Shown: one piece after another, positions 1 to 7,346 of the stretch
How positions within the stretch are numbered: position 1 is the first letter of the stretch
Layout of the letters: the number at the start of each line of letters is the position of its first letter
DNA from: Muribaculaceae bacterium
GTDB lineage: Bacteria; Bacteroidota; Bacteroidia; Bacteroidales; Muribaculaceae
DNA length: 58,972 nt
Direction of reading: 5' to 3'
Assembly: GCA_023667015.1 (NCBI GenBank)
Contig: JAMPAX010000009.1
Span: 1-58,972, forward strand
Translations under genes and position numbers: made by a program
Notes under the pieces: generated by a model
Seen by the model: only the letters and a program-made list of their open reading frames with translations
Told to the model about the DNA's origin: nothing
Databases searched by the model: none

Positions 1-16
1 CTTGATAATCCTTTTG

Positions 17-104
17 CGGAGTGAGGGGGATTCGAACCCCCGATACGCTTGTGACGTATACCAGCTTTCCAGGCGGGCCCCTTCAACCACTCGGGCACCA
101 CTCC
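17..104 (-). tRNA. tRNA-Ser (anticodon GGA)
   Basis: Read on the minus strand, this 88-nt stretch has a 7-bp acceptor stem starting GGAGTGG, a D arm with GAGTGGTTGAAG, the anticodon loop CTGGAAA (anticodon GGA), a long variable arm and a T arm with GGTTCGAATCC. The long variable arm and the GGA anticodon give serine. No CCA end is encoded after the discriminator base. A matching minus-strand promoter lies at 252-283. Confidence 0.95.
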
Positions 105-134
105 TAATCTATATGTGTCGCTCGGCTTTTGAAT

Positions 135-182
135 TGGTATCGCTTTCCAGATCTACCTCTTCAGCCACTTGAGTACTACTCC
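135..182 (-). pseudogene. decayed 5' half of a second tRNA-Ser
   Basis: On the minus strand this begins GGAGTAGTACTCAAGTGG and continues through CTGGAAAGC, matching the 5' half of the adjacent tRNA-Ser(GGA) from acceptor to anticodon loop. Most differences are transitions. The expected anticodon stem partner, variable arm and T arm do not follow, so it cannot fold as a tRNA. It lies between the tRNA-Ser promoter and the intact tRNA and is probably co-transcribed. It may be a decayed tandem duplicate. Confidence 0.6.
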
Positions 183-251
183 CGGTCTCTTAGCTTTGCC
201 CCTCCGGACTCTGCTTCGAGCTGTCGCGGGGCGTTTCCCCGTTTTGCTCTG

Positions 252-283
252 CAAAGTTAAGGCTTCTTTTCTTTCTATGCAAG
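252..283 (-). promoter_or_regulatory. promoter for tRNA-Ser
   Basis: On the minus strand CTTG, 20 bp, then TAACTTTG match the Bacteroidota -33/-7 promoter. It points at the tRNA-Ser remnant and gene and is back to back with the promoter of the downstream lipoprotein gene. Confidence 0.6.
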
Positions 284-311
284 TTTTTCTCTTTTTTTTT
301 CGATTTTTTTG

Positions 312-319
312 TAATTTTG
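312..319 (+). promoter_or_regulatory. -7 box directly before a start codon
   Basis: TAATTTTG matches the Bacteroidota -7 consensus. It ends 5 bp before the ATG at 325, so the transcript would start at or near the start codon. No clear -33 TTTG is present; the upstream DNA is T-rich. Confidence 0.5.
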
Positions 320-324
320 CGCCC

Positions 325-948
325 ATGTTTTGGCAGTATAGCTTTTATTCCGTTAATTTTCTCTCTTTCTTAAGGCGGATTTTTTCTTTCGCCTCTCTTT
401 CGCTTACCCTGTTGAGAAATATCGCGGTCTTTACTCTCCTTTTCCCTTTTTTTCTTTCTTCTTGCGATAGGATTGAGGAGTTCTTTAATCCCCCAAAGAA
501 TCCTGTTTCTCTTGCTGAGGGTGTCCTCGGTGTGTGGGAAATCAATCATATCTCTTTCCCTTCTTGTAAGCTCTTGGTTTGCGATAGGTCTTCCGGCGTT
601 TTTGATACTGTTACTCAGACTACACTTGACTTCGCTGTCAAGAAGGAGAGTCCTTATTATGGTATCATCAAGATTACCGACTCTACAATGGTGCTCCTCA
701 CTCATAGTGACCTAATCGAAGTACCTATGATGAAAACTTATCCCTACACTCTCAGAGAGGATTCCGTGGTAGATTGCAATCTGCTGCGCCCTATATATGA
801 AAATTCTACTTGGACAATCACCGACATTAAACGCAATAATATGCGTCTTGAATACTTCGGCTCCGGCCCTCTCGCCGGTCAAGGTGAAACATCCGATACC
901 ATCAGCTTAGGCTCTAAAATAGTAATCTCCTTCATTCGCCTAAAATAA
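325..948 (+). CDS. putative lipoprotein, function unknown
   Basis: Encodes about 207 residues. A long hydrophobic leader ends in a lipobox-like FLSSC at residues 44-47, so the protein is probably an outer or inner membrane lipoprotein. The mature part is polar, with several short beta-like segments, and no family is recognised. The open frame extends upstream to 169 through the tRNA remnant, which is unlikely to be coding. The ATG at 325 is preferred because a -7 box sits just before it, but the leader is long and a later non-ATG start is possible. The next gene begins 5 bp after its stop, suggesting an operon. Confidence 0.6.
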   Translation: MFWQYSFYSVNFLSFLRRIFSFASLSLTLLRNIAVFTLLFPFFLSSCDRIEEFFNPPKNPVSLAEGVLGVWEINHISFPSCKLLVCDRSSGVFDTVTQTTLDFAVKKESPYYGIIKITDSTMVLLTHSDLIEVPMMKTYPYTLREDSVVDCNLLRPIYENSTWTITDIKRNNMRLEYFGSGPLAGQGETSDTISLGSKIVISFIRLK

Positions 949-953
949 GTTTT

Positions 954-1490
954 ATGTTTATCAGTGAAATCAAGTCAGGAGCTCCCGATGTGTTCTCCAC
1001 TCCGGTACAGCAACAAATATATGAGGCGCTCGCTGATTCCGGTGTCCCTTTCCGACGCGTCGACAACGACCCGGCTATCACCGTAGATCAATGCGCTGAG
1101 ATTTCCGACCGACTTCAGTCGCCTACCGTCAAGTCGCTACTCGTGGCCAATCGTCAGCTGACGAAGTTCTACCTCGTAGTTATGCCCGGTGACAAGCCTT
1201 TTATCACCCGCGACTTTACCGCCGCTCTGGGCGTATCGCGTGTCTCTTTTGTCAAGCCGGAGATTCTTCTCGAAATGCTTGGCGTGGAGGTGGGAGCTGC
1301 TACTCCCTTAGCTGTCATTGCTGACAAGGAACGGAAAATCCGACTGATTCTCGATGCTGACCTCAAAGAGAGGGAGAGGATGCTACTCCCTGATGGTACT
1401 ACCACCTGTTACATGGATATAGCTACGTCCGACCTACTCACGCGCTACCTTCCCGCCATCAGCCATATCCCCGAGTGGGCAGAGATGTAA
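954..1490 (+). CDS. YbaK/ProX-type aminoacyl-tRNA deacylase
   Basis: This 178-residue protein resembles the YbaK/prolyl-tRNA-synthetase-associated domain family, which hydrolyses mischarged tRNAs such as Ala- or Cys-tRNA(Pro) in the cytosol. Supporting segments are the early YEALADSGVPFRRVDNDPA, the central KSLLVANRQLTKFYLVVMPG and the C-terminal DGTTTCYMDIATSDLL, which match the free-standing ProX/PrdX pattern. The whole chain is one domain, normal for stand-alone editing factors. It starts 5 bp after the lipoprotein gene and is followed by a terminator hairpin. Substrate specificity cannot be read from the sequence. Confidence 0.85.
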   Translation: MFISEIKSGAPDVFSTPVQQQIYEALADSGVPFRRVDNDPAITVDQCAEISDRLQSPTVKSLLVANRQLTKFYLVVMPGDKPFITRDFTAALGVSRVSFVKPEILLEMLGVEVGAATPLAVIADKERKIRLILDADLKERERMLLPDGTTTCYMDIATSDLLTRYLPAISHIPEWAEM

Positions 1491-1509
1491 ACTCCTAAAC
1501 TAATAAACT

Positions 1510-1535
1510 AAAAGGATGGCCAAAGCCATCCTTTT
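1510..1535. terminator. bidirectional hairpin terminator
   Basis: AAAAGGATGGC, a CAAA loop and GCCATCCTTTT form a 7-bp GC-rich stem flanked by A and T runs. It can end the deacylase transcript on plus and the tRNA-Gly transcript on minus. Confidence 0.85.
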
Positions 1536-1539
1536 ATTG

Positions 1540-1612
1540 AGCGGTAAACGGGGCTCGAACCCGCGACCCTCAGCTTGGGAAGCTGATGCTCTACCAACTG
1601 AGCTACTACCGC
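1540..1612 (-). tRNA. tRNA-Gly (anticodon CCC)
   Basis: On the minus strand the 73-nt sequence starts GCGGTAGTAGCTCAGTTGG, has the anticodon arm CAGCTTCCCAAGCTG (anticodon CCC) and the T arm GCGGGTTCGAGCCCCG. The acceptor stem closes against TTACCGC. No CCA is encoded. Confidence 0.95.
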
Positions 1613-1630
1613 CTGTCTCAATTGATGCCA

Positions 1631-1661
1631 CAAAAGTAGTCAAATTTTCCTAAACTGCAAA
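1631..1661 (-). promoter_or_regulatory. promoter for tRNA-Gly
   Basis: On the minus strand TTTG, 19 bp and TACTTTTG fit the Bacteroidota consensus. The -7 box lies about 20 bp upstream of the tRNA-Gly 5' end. Confidence 0.65.
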
Positions 1662-1752
1662 ATAAAATTCAAATTCGATAAAAACGTGGTGAAGTCTACA
1701 AAAACTACCTAAAAAGAATGGCTACAGTGAGCAATCTCTATGTGAAAATCGT

Positions 1753-1760
1753 TATATTTG
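1753..1760 (+). promoter_or_regulatory. -7 promoter box
   Basis: TATATTTG matches the -7 consensus 35 bp upstream of the ATG at 1796. It supports that start over the upstream extension of the open frame to 1718. No convincing -33 box is seen. Confidence 0.5.
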
Positions 1761-1795
1761 CGGGCGATTTCCAATATTTACTCAATAGAAAATAC

Positions 1796-2323
1796 ATGAA
1801 AAACATATTTGTAAGATACATACTCCTATATATAATGGTGTTGGCAAGCGCTGTGTTGCCGGCTAATGCTGTGAGCCGCGTTGAGACCGGCAATACCCGC
1901 GTGCAGGGTCATGTAGAGTGCTCTTTCCTGGGATGCGTTCATGACGGTGGAGATGCTGTCCTCATTTTCAATATCGGCAACAGGGGAGGGGAGGCCGCGC
2001 TCTGCCGACTGGGTCATCCGCAGCGCGACCCGCTACACGTAGTCGGAGGTAATGGTCAGGTGTTTCATGACCTCGATTGCTATGTAGATACCAAGGTTGT
2101 AGCTACCGAAGATGAGACCCGCGAATTTCTCATCCCCGCCGGTTCACAGAAGCGAGTATCGATAGTGGTGCATAACGTTCCTTCGAGGATAGTGCGTTTC
2201 AGCGACTTCGACTTGCCGGTGCAGTTCGATGGCGAAGCGAGCAAACTCTTCCACTACGACAACATACCGGTGACTACAGAATCTGCCGCGAAGAAAGTGG
2301 AAGAAGTTAAAAAACGCAAATAA
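1796..2323 (+). CDS. exported protein of unknown function
   Basis: Encodes 175 residues with a signal peptide (about 1-25: KNIF, a hydrophobic core, cleavage near ANA). The mature part includes repeated beta-strand patterns and HGG/HDGG turns and ends in a lysine-rich tail (AAKKVEEVKKRK). I recognise no family. The frame is open upstream to 1718, but the -7 box at 1753-1760 lies inside that extension, so ATG 1796 is the likely start. It is a single-gene unit between tRNA-Gly and the next promoter. Confidence 0.6.
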   Translation: MKNIFVRYILLYIMVLASAVLPANAVSRVETGNTRVQGHVECSFLGCVHDGGDAVLIFNIGNRGGEAALCRLGHPQRDPLHVVGGNGQVFHDLDCYVDTKVVATEDETREFLIPAGSQKRVSIVVHNVPSRIVRFSDFDLPVQFDGEASKLFHYDNIPVTTESAAKKVEEVKKRK

Positions 2324-2393
2324 AAAAAAGAAAACATGTTGCAAAACATAAAAAATTCTTGAAAAATTATTAGTATTTGTAAAAAATAATATT

Positions 2394-2401
2394 TACCTTT
2401 G
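2394..2401 (+). promoter_or_regulatory. -7 promoter box
   Basis: TACCTTTG lies 67 bp upstream of the ATG at 2469. A TTTG at 2376-2379 is only 14 bp away, shorter than the usual 19-21 bp, so the -33 assignment is doubtful. Confidence 0.5.
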
Positions 2402-2468
2402 CGACATCCATAGGAAAGACTCATAGGAAAAGTGATAATTAACTAAATAATAACTAAAACCAAAAGTA

Positions 2469-4106
2469 ATGAAGAAATTTTTACTTCTCGCAGCCGCCGG
2501 TCTGATGTCTCTGACCGCTTCTGCAACACAGTGGTTTATCAGTGGCGCCTTCATGGGATGGAGCGGTCACTGTAAAGCCGAATACGAACTCAAGGAAACG
2601 AGTGCGGGTGTTTATTCTTTGACTATTGAAAAAGCAACGAATGATTTCTCCGGAGAGTTCCTCCTGTGTACCGGAACTGTCGGTAACCCTAATTGGAGTG
2701 TACGTGCTGGTATCAATGGCGATAAAAAAATAGTGGCTGACAAACCTTATAATTATGCGGTAAATGGTTCCGGAAACTTCAAAATTGAAGGAATTATTGC
2801 CTATCCTGTAACAGTAACACTCGATACAAATAACCAAACGCTTCTTCTAACCGGTAAAGCTAAGGAGAATGAGTATGACACGGTTTATGTAGTAGGTGAC
2901 TTCAACGGAGGTGGCTGGAACGACTCTAAGACTACAACTCCTCTTACTTTAAAGGCAGGTACTCAAGATGTTTGGGAAGGCGATGTGGCAATAACCTCTA
3001 CAAAGGCTTATATCAAATTCCGTGCCGGTGCAAATCTCTATGGTAATGGTAAGGAATATGGCAACGATACTAACATAGTTGCAGGTACTGAATATACTGT
3101 TTATGACTATGGTCAGTCATACGTATTGGATGCCGGTACTTATCACTTCGAATTTACTCTCGCTAAGAATGCTCCGCAAGGTAAGCTCGTAGTTACCAAT
3201 GTTGGTACTGTTACTTTCCCCGAAACTCTTTACATTCTCGGTAACGTAAATGGTGGCGACTGGAATCCTTCTGATCCTTATGCTATGGTAAATGAAGGCG
3301 ATGGTATCTACACTGCTGAAAAGGTTCTTATCGGCGAATCCCTTGGTTCGGGCTTTGGCTACTTCTCATTCTCTGAAGGTAAAGGAGCTAATAGCACTGA
3401 TTGGAACGTAGGTATTCGTTATGGTGCTACGGCCAACGACTTTGTCGTAACTCTCAATGACGAAATGACTATCGTTAAGGGTGAAAACGCTTTCAAGATA
3501 GCTTCCAATAAGGAATACGACTTCACTGTTAATCTTGAGGATATGACTGTTGTCGTTGAGGAAGTTGTTGCTCCTGCTCCTACTCCTGTTGCTCCTGCTG
3601 ATATGAAGATTGAACCCTCTGTTTCTGACGGTGCTCTAACTTATGACGAGGATATGGAAATGTGGGACTACACTGTTTCTACTGAGGGTACTGAGGTTTC
3701 TCTGACTCTCGCTATTCCCGAAGGCTGGACAAACTGGGTATATCAGAACTACCAAACTCAGAATGTTGAACCTCTCGCTACACGTGCTTTTGACGAAGAG
3801 GCTTGGATGCCCGTTTCAACTGTCGAAACCAAGGGATTCAAACTCGGTAATGTTATTACAACCCCCACCGACGGCAAAATGCACATGTATGGTCTCTATC
3901 TCGTTAAGGATGACCAGGTTTACATGAACTCTCCCTACATGATCAACGTAACCGCTACTTCAGACGTTAACTCAGGCGTTGAGGCTATCGAAGCTGAAGG
4001 TGAAGCTACTTATTTCAACCTCCAGGGTGTGAAGGTCGTTAACCCTGCTAACGGTATCTTCGTTAAGGTCGTAAATGGCAAAGCTTCCATGGTAACTGTT
4101 AAGTAA
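2469..4106 (+). CDS. secreted SusE/SusF-like multi-module protein with sorting domain
   Basis: The 545-residue product starts with a signal peptide (1-20). Three similar modules follow: one from about 21, one from about 138 (DTVYVVGDFNGGGWN) and one from about 253 (ETLYILGNVNGGDWNPSD). The phrase 'YxxGxxNGxxWN' is typical of SusE/SusF-type starch-binding outer-membrane modules. A proline-rich linker (APAPTPVAPA) precedes another domain. The last 40 residues (YFNLQGVKVVNPANGIFVKV) resemble Bacteroidales C-terminal sorting domains linked to type IX secretion. There is no lipobox. Glycan binding is inferred from the repeats only, and no enzyme motif is seen. It is monocistronic, with its own promoter and terminator. 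Confidence 0.7.
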   Translation: MKKFLLLAAAGLMSLTASATQWFISGAFMGWSGHCKAEYELKETSAGVYSLTIEKATNDFSGEFLLCTGTVGNPNWSVRAGINGDKKIVADKPYNYAVNGSGNFKIEGIIAYPVTVTLDTNNQTLLLTGKAKENEYDTVYVVGDFNGGGWNDSKTTTPLTLKAGTQDVWEGDVAITSTKAYIKFRAGANLYGNGKEYGNDTNIVAGTEYTVYDYGQSYVLDAGTYHFEFTLAKNAPQGKLVVTNVGTVTFPETLYILGNVNGGDWNPSDPYAMVNEGDGIYTAEKVLIGESLGSGFGYFSFSEGKGANSTDWNVGIRYGATANDFVVTLNDEMTIVKGENAFKIASNKEYDFTVNLEDMTVVVEEVVAPAPTPVAPADMKIEPSVSDGALTYDEDMEMWDYTVSTEGTEVSLTLAIPEGWTNWVYQNYQTQNVEPLATRAFDEEAWMPVSTVETKGFKLGNVITTPTDGKMHMYGLYLVKDDQVYMNSPYMINVTATSDVNSGVEAIEAEGEATYFNLQGVKVVNPANGIFVKVVNGKASMVTVK

Positions 4107-4160
4107 GTTATTAGTAAAAAACAATTCTCGATATTTACATAACTTTCGAGATTAAAGATA

Positions 4161-4205
4161 GGGGGGCGCGTTAGACAACGCGCCCTCTTATATATTTGTT
4201 TTTTT
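4161..4205 (+). terminator. rho-independent terminator
   Basis: GGCGCGTT, loop AGAC and AACGCGCC form an 8-bp stem (4165-4184), followed by a T-rich tract. It ends the SusE/F-like gene. Confidence 0.75.
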
Positions 4206-4226
4206 ACAAAACTTCTATTATCTTTG
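4195..4226 (+). promoter_or_regulatory. Bacteroidota promoter
   Basis: TTTG (4195-4198), 20 bp and TATCTTTG (4219-4226) match the consensus exactly, 37 bp upstream of the ATG at 4264. Confidence 0.8.
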
Positions 4227-4263
4227 TCTGTCTGAATTGATAAAACATTAATTATTTGTATAT

Positions 4264-4686
4264 ATGAAGAATTTTAAGTCTCTTTTTATTGCTTTCGCAA
4301 TGATTCTTGGCTTCTCTCTGGCTTTCCCTACGATGGCTGGTGCTATGCCTGAGCCTCAGTCTTTTACCCTCGAACAGAAGAAGCTTGTGATTGCTGAAAT
4401 GAACAAAAGCCTCCCGCAAACCGTTCAAGATGGTATGGTCTTCCAGAAGGCTGCTATCAACAGCACAGGTTCCCTGCTCACTTGCACTTTCAAAATCGAC
4501 CCTATGAAGTTTGGTGGCGTGACTGTCAAAGATTTTAAAGCTGAAATCAACAAAATGTCCAATTCTGAAATCCGCAAACTCGTAGGCTCCGATTTCATCG
4601 ACGTGCTGAATTCTATCGGTTTGAACGGCCGTTTCATTTTCGTATATCCCGACGGTACCCAGTCTACCATCAACATCAATCGCTAA
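4264..4686 (+). CDS. small exported protein of unknown function
   Basis: The 140-residue product has a signal peptide of about 27 residues (cleavage near AGA). The mature domain of about 110 residues alternates short helices and strands: KKLVIAEMNKSLPQ, then CTFKIDPMKFGGV, then FIFVYPDGTQSTININR. There is no lipobox and no sorting domain, so it is probably periplasmic. No family is recognised. It is transcribed alone from a consensus promoter. Confidence 0.65.
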   Translation: MKNFKSLFIAFAMILGFSLAFPTMAGAMPEPQSFTLEQKKLVIAEMNKSLPQTVQDGMVFQKAAINSTGSLLTCTFKIDPMKFGGVTVKDFKAEINKMSNSEIRKLVGSDFIDVLNSIGLNGRFIFVYPDGTQSTININR

Positions 4687-4724
4687 TCAATATCTCATAC
4701 CAAACATATTAATATGTAGAGATG

Positions 4725-4755
4725 ATATGCCAAGGCGCTTAGCGCCTTGGCATAT
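4725..4755. repeat. 14-bp perfect palindrome
   Basis: ATATGCCAAGGCGC, loop TTA and GCGCCTTGGCATAT form a perfect 14-bp stem 38 bp after the stop of the small exported protein. No T run follows, so it is either a processed mRNA 3' end or a dispersed palindrome rather than a standard terminator. Confidence 0.7.
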
Positions 4756-4763
4756 TAATGTAG

Positions 4764-4840
4764 GAATGCACCCCGATGCATCCGCTATCTATCAATTTCA
4801 TAACTTCGGAGGGCGGATTCACCCCGGTGCATCCCTGCAA
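4764..4840. repeat. weak member of the CCCGATGCATCC repeat family
   Basis: CACCCCGATGCATCC and CACCCCGGTGCATCC occur about 50 bp apart in the 301-bp gap between 4687 and 4987. They use the same words as the 10-bp arrays at 18121, 40151 and 41327. The rest of the gap holds the palindrome at 4725 and the promoter at 4894. Confidence 0.4.
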
Positions 4841-4893
4841 TTCAGCGTATTAGCACAACTGAGTAGTTGCAATTGGTTTATTAATTGTTAATA

Positions 4894-4925
4894 TTTGTGA
4901 AGATTAAATAATATGTGTAATTTTG
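4894..4925 (+). promoter_or_regulatory. Bacteroidota promoter
   Basis: TTTG, 20 bp and TAATTTTG match the consensus exactly, 62 bp upstream of the lipoprotein start at 4988. Confidence 0.8.
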
Positions 4926-4987
4926 CAGAAATTTACGACTTATAGTCTAATCCTCTGTGGGGTCGGACTTAATTCTTATCTGTAACA

Positions 4988-5575
4988 ATGAAAAATCTTA
5001 CTTTTCTGATAGTTGCCCTTATCTCTCTGGCTTTCTACACTGCCTGTGGCAATAAGAATGAACATGGCGATTTTCCTTCGGATTTCAATACGTTGTCGGA
5101 GAGCCAAAAGGTGCAGTATGTCATGGACAATGCTACCCCGGATTCAGTAGCGCGTTTCATCTGCGATGCGGCCATCGGTCGTATCCCGGGCGTGAAGCTC
5201 GATTCTGTGCCTATTGTCACTCTCTATGTCTATGAGCACTACAAGCAGAAGGATCAAGACCTTTTCTCCAACGAGTATGAGAAGTATTCCCGCTCTTTCT
5301 CGCTCTCCGACAAGAGTAAGCTCCTTTTCAAAGCAGCTGCCGATGACCCTATGCAAATCGGTTATACCCTGGGACTGGAATATGTGGGTCAAATACGAGA
5401 GAATCACAAGACAGTACAAGAGGTTGAGGCCGAAATTCAGGAGTTTAAAAGGGCATGTGGCTCCGATCGCGAGACCTACGATCGCTTCTTGAAGGGTTTC
5501 AAAATCGCACTCGAGGCTGATCGCGGTAAGGATCTTCCTGAGGAGGTATATCGCAAATTTATTAATTACAATTAA
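4988..5575 (+). CDS. lipoprotein of unknown function
   Basis: The 195-residue product has a signal peptide ending in the lipobox FYTAC (C20). The mature part is charged and mostly helical (for example SESQKVQYVMDNATPDSVARFICDAA), with an acidic/basic C-terminus. No catalytic motif is seen. It is followed after 2 bp by the polyprenyl synthase gene, so it is the first gene of a run that continues to 9356. Confidence 0.7.
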   Translation: MKNLTFLIVALISLAFYTACGNKNEHGDFPSDFNTLSESQKVQYVMDNATPDSVARFICDAAIGRIPGVKLDSVPIVTLYVYEHYKQKDQDLFSNEYEKYSRSFSLSDKSKLLFKAAADDPMQIGYTLGLEYVGQIRENHKTVQEVEAEIQEFKRACGSDRETYDRFLKGFKIALEADRGKDLPEEVYRKFINYN

Positions 5576-5577
5576 TT

Positions 5578-6549
5578 ATGAAGAAGTTTTCTGAGTTTAC
5601 TTCAGAAGTGGAGAGTGCATTGCAAAATCTCCCCTGGAGCGACAGACGTCCCCAATCGCTATACGAGCCGGCTATATATGGTATGACGGCCGGCGGGAAG
5701 CGTCTACGCCCGGCTTTATTGGCGATGACTGCCTATGCTTTCGGTGGCGATGAGGCTCTTAAGACTTCCCTGCAATCTGCTATCGGTATTGAGACGTTCC
5801 ATAATTTCACTCTTCTCCATGACGATGTGATGGATAAGAGCGACTTGCGCCGCGGACGTCCTACGGTCCATGCTAAGTGGGATGAGAATACGGCAATACT
5901 TTCCGGCGATACGATGCTGACTTTGGCGACTCAGCTCGTCTCTGAGGTCCCGGATCAATATTTGCGTCAGGTCCTCAATGTTTTCAATAGCATGGCTCTC
6001 GAAGTCTATGAGGGTCAGCGTCTTGATATGGACTTCGAAAACGACACTAATGTCTCACCGGAGAGTTACGTTGAAATGATTCGTCTGAAGACCGGAGCTC
6101 TCTTGGGTGTGGCGGCCCGTATCGGTGCTATCTTGGGTGGTGCCTCAGAAGATGACGCTAAGGCCATGGACCTCTTTGGCAATATGCTCGGCATAGCATT
6201 CCAAATTCAAGACGATTGGCTCGACACCTTTGGCGATCCCTCCACCTTCGGTAAACCTATCGGTGGCGATATCCTGAATGGCAAGATGACTTTCCTCCTT
6301 GTCAATGCTTTGGCTGCCAACTCCGGGGATGCTGATGCTCTTCGCTCAGCTTTGAAGCTGACGGGAGATGTCAAGGTGAAGACAGTCACCCGTATTTTCG
6401 AGAAGATGGGAATCTCAGAAGTGGCTCGCAAGGCAGTAGCTTCATACTCTTCCAAAGCGGTTTCAGCTCTGAAGACCACTTCTATGCCTGATGATTGCAA
6501 AGAAATATATCTTTCCCTTGTAGAGAAGCTGACAGGACGCAGAAAATGA
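5578..6549 (+). CDS. trans-type polyprenyl diphosphate synthase
   Basis: The 323-residue enzyme condenses isopentenyl diphosphate onto allylic diphosphates for quinone, cell-wall carrier or related isoprenoids. Both Mg-binding motifs are intact: the first is HDDVMD (D82, D83, D86) and the second QDDWLD (D212, D213, D216). GGKRLRP at 39-45 is the substrate-binding lysine/arginine motif. The residue five before the first motif is Phe (F77), which in this family often limits chain length, but product length cannot be assigned from that alone. Its stop overlaps the next start (ATGA). Confidence 0.92.
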   Translation: MKKFSEFTSEVESALQNLPWSDRRPQSLYEPAIYGMTAGGKRLRPALLAMTAYAFGGDEALKTSLQSAIGIETFHNFTLLHDDVMDKSDLRRGRPTVHAKWDENTAILSGDTMLTLATQLVSEVPDQYLRQVLNVFNSMALEVYEGQRLDMDFENDTNVSPESYVEMIRLKTGALLGVAARIGAILGGASEDDAKAMDLFGNMLGIAFQIQDDWLDTFGDPSTFGKPIGGDILNGKMTFLLVNALAANSGDADALRSALKLTGDVKVKTVTRIFEKMGISEVARKAVASYSSKAVSALKTTSMPDDCKEIYLSLVEKLTGRRK

Positions 6550-7340
6550 TAGATACCCACACTCATCTATATATCTCAGAGTCATTTCCCGATGGAGGTG
6601 CTGAGGCCGTAGAGCGTGCTCTTGATGCCGGGATCAGGCATATGGTTTTTCCAAATGTTGATGTGGCTTCCGTAGAACCGCTGTTGGCTCTGCATTCTAA
6701 GTTTCCGGAGGTAACGTCAGTAGCCAAGGGTCTTCACCCTACGGATGTCAAGGCTTCCTGGCGCGAAGATCTCCGCGAAATTGGCTATCGCTTCGGCGAT
6801 ACCAAGTGTGTGGCCTACGGAGAGATTGGTCTTGATTTCTACCGGACTCGGGAGAATGCTTCTCTGCAGATGGATGCCTTCGGTCGCCAACTCGATGATG
6901 CTTTCTCAGAGAAACTGCCGGTGATTATCCATTCCCGCGAAGCTCTGGATGCTACCCTCGAGGTCACTCGCTCTATGGGTGAGCGCACACCGGCTCTTCT
7001 CTTCCACAGTTTCACCGCGGGGCCGCAGGAGGCTCGGAAGATTCTGGAGGTACACCCCAATGCTCTCTTCGGCTTCAATGGCGTGGCCACCTTCAAAAAT
7101 GCTGCCAATGTGCGTGAGGCTCTGAAGATTATCGGCCCCAATCATATAGTCCTCGAGACGGACGCTCCTTGGCTCGCTCCAACGCCGCATCGCGGAAAGA
7201 CTAATGAGTCGTCGTTTATTCCTTATATTCTCCAAAAGGTGGCCGATACCCTCGGGTTGTCTGTCTCAGATGCAGAGCGCGCTACCGACTATAACGCCCG
7301 TCGTTTCTTCGGTCTCCCCAATGCGGAGACCTCCTTATAG
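6546..7340 (+). CDS. TatD-family metal-dependent hydrolase
   Basis: The 264-residue TIM-barrel hydrolase has all family landmarks: DTHTH (H5, H7), GEIGLDFY (E93), HSREA (H129), H154 and ETDAPWL (D206), followed by PTPHRGKTNESSF. TatD proteins are magnesium-dependent nucleases or related phosphoesterases in the cytosol. The frame is open upstream to 6495, but the ATG at 6546 overlaps the synthase stop by 1-4 bp and begins exactly at the conserved MIDTHTH, so it is the start. Confidence 0.9.
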   Translation: MIDTHTHLYISESFPDGGAEAVERALDAGIRHMVFPNVDVASVEPLLALHSKFPEVTSVAKGLHPTDVKASWREDLREIGYRFGDTKCVAYGEIGLDFYRTRENASLQMDAFGRQLDDAFSEKLPVIIHSREALDATLEVTRSMGERTPALLFHSFTAGPQEARKILEVHPNALFGFNGVATFKNAANVREALKIIGPNHIVLETDAPWLAPTPHRGKTNESSFIPYILQKVADTLGLSVSDAERATDYNARRFFGLPNAETSL

Positions 7341-7346
7341 TAATAT

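Noticed and set aside
169..324. Upstream part of the first lipoprotein frame
   Set aside because: It would start at TTG inside the tRNA remnant and cover the divergent promoter region.
4725..4755. Perfect palindrome as terminator
   Set aside because: No T run follows, so it is listed as a repeat.
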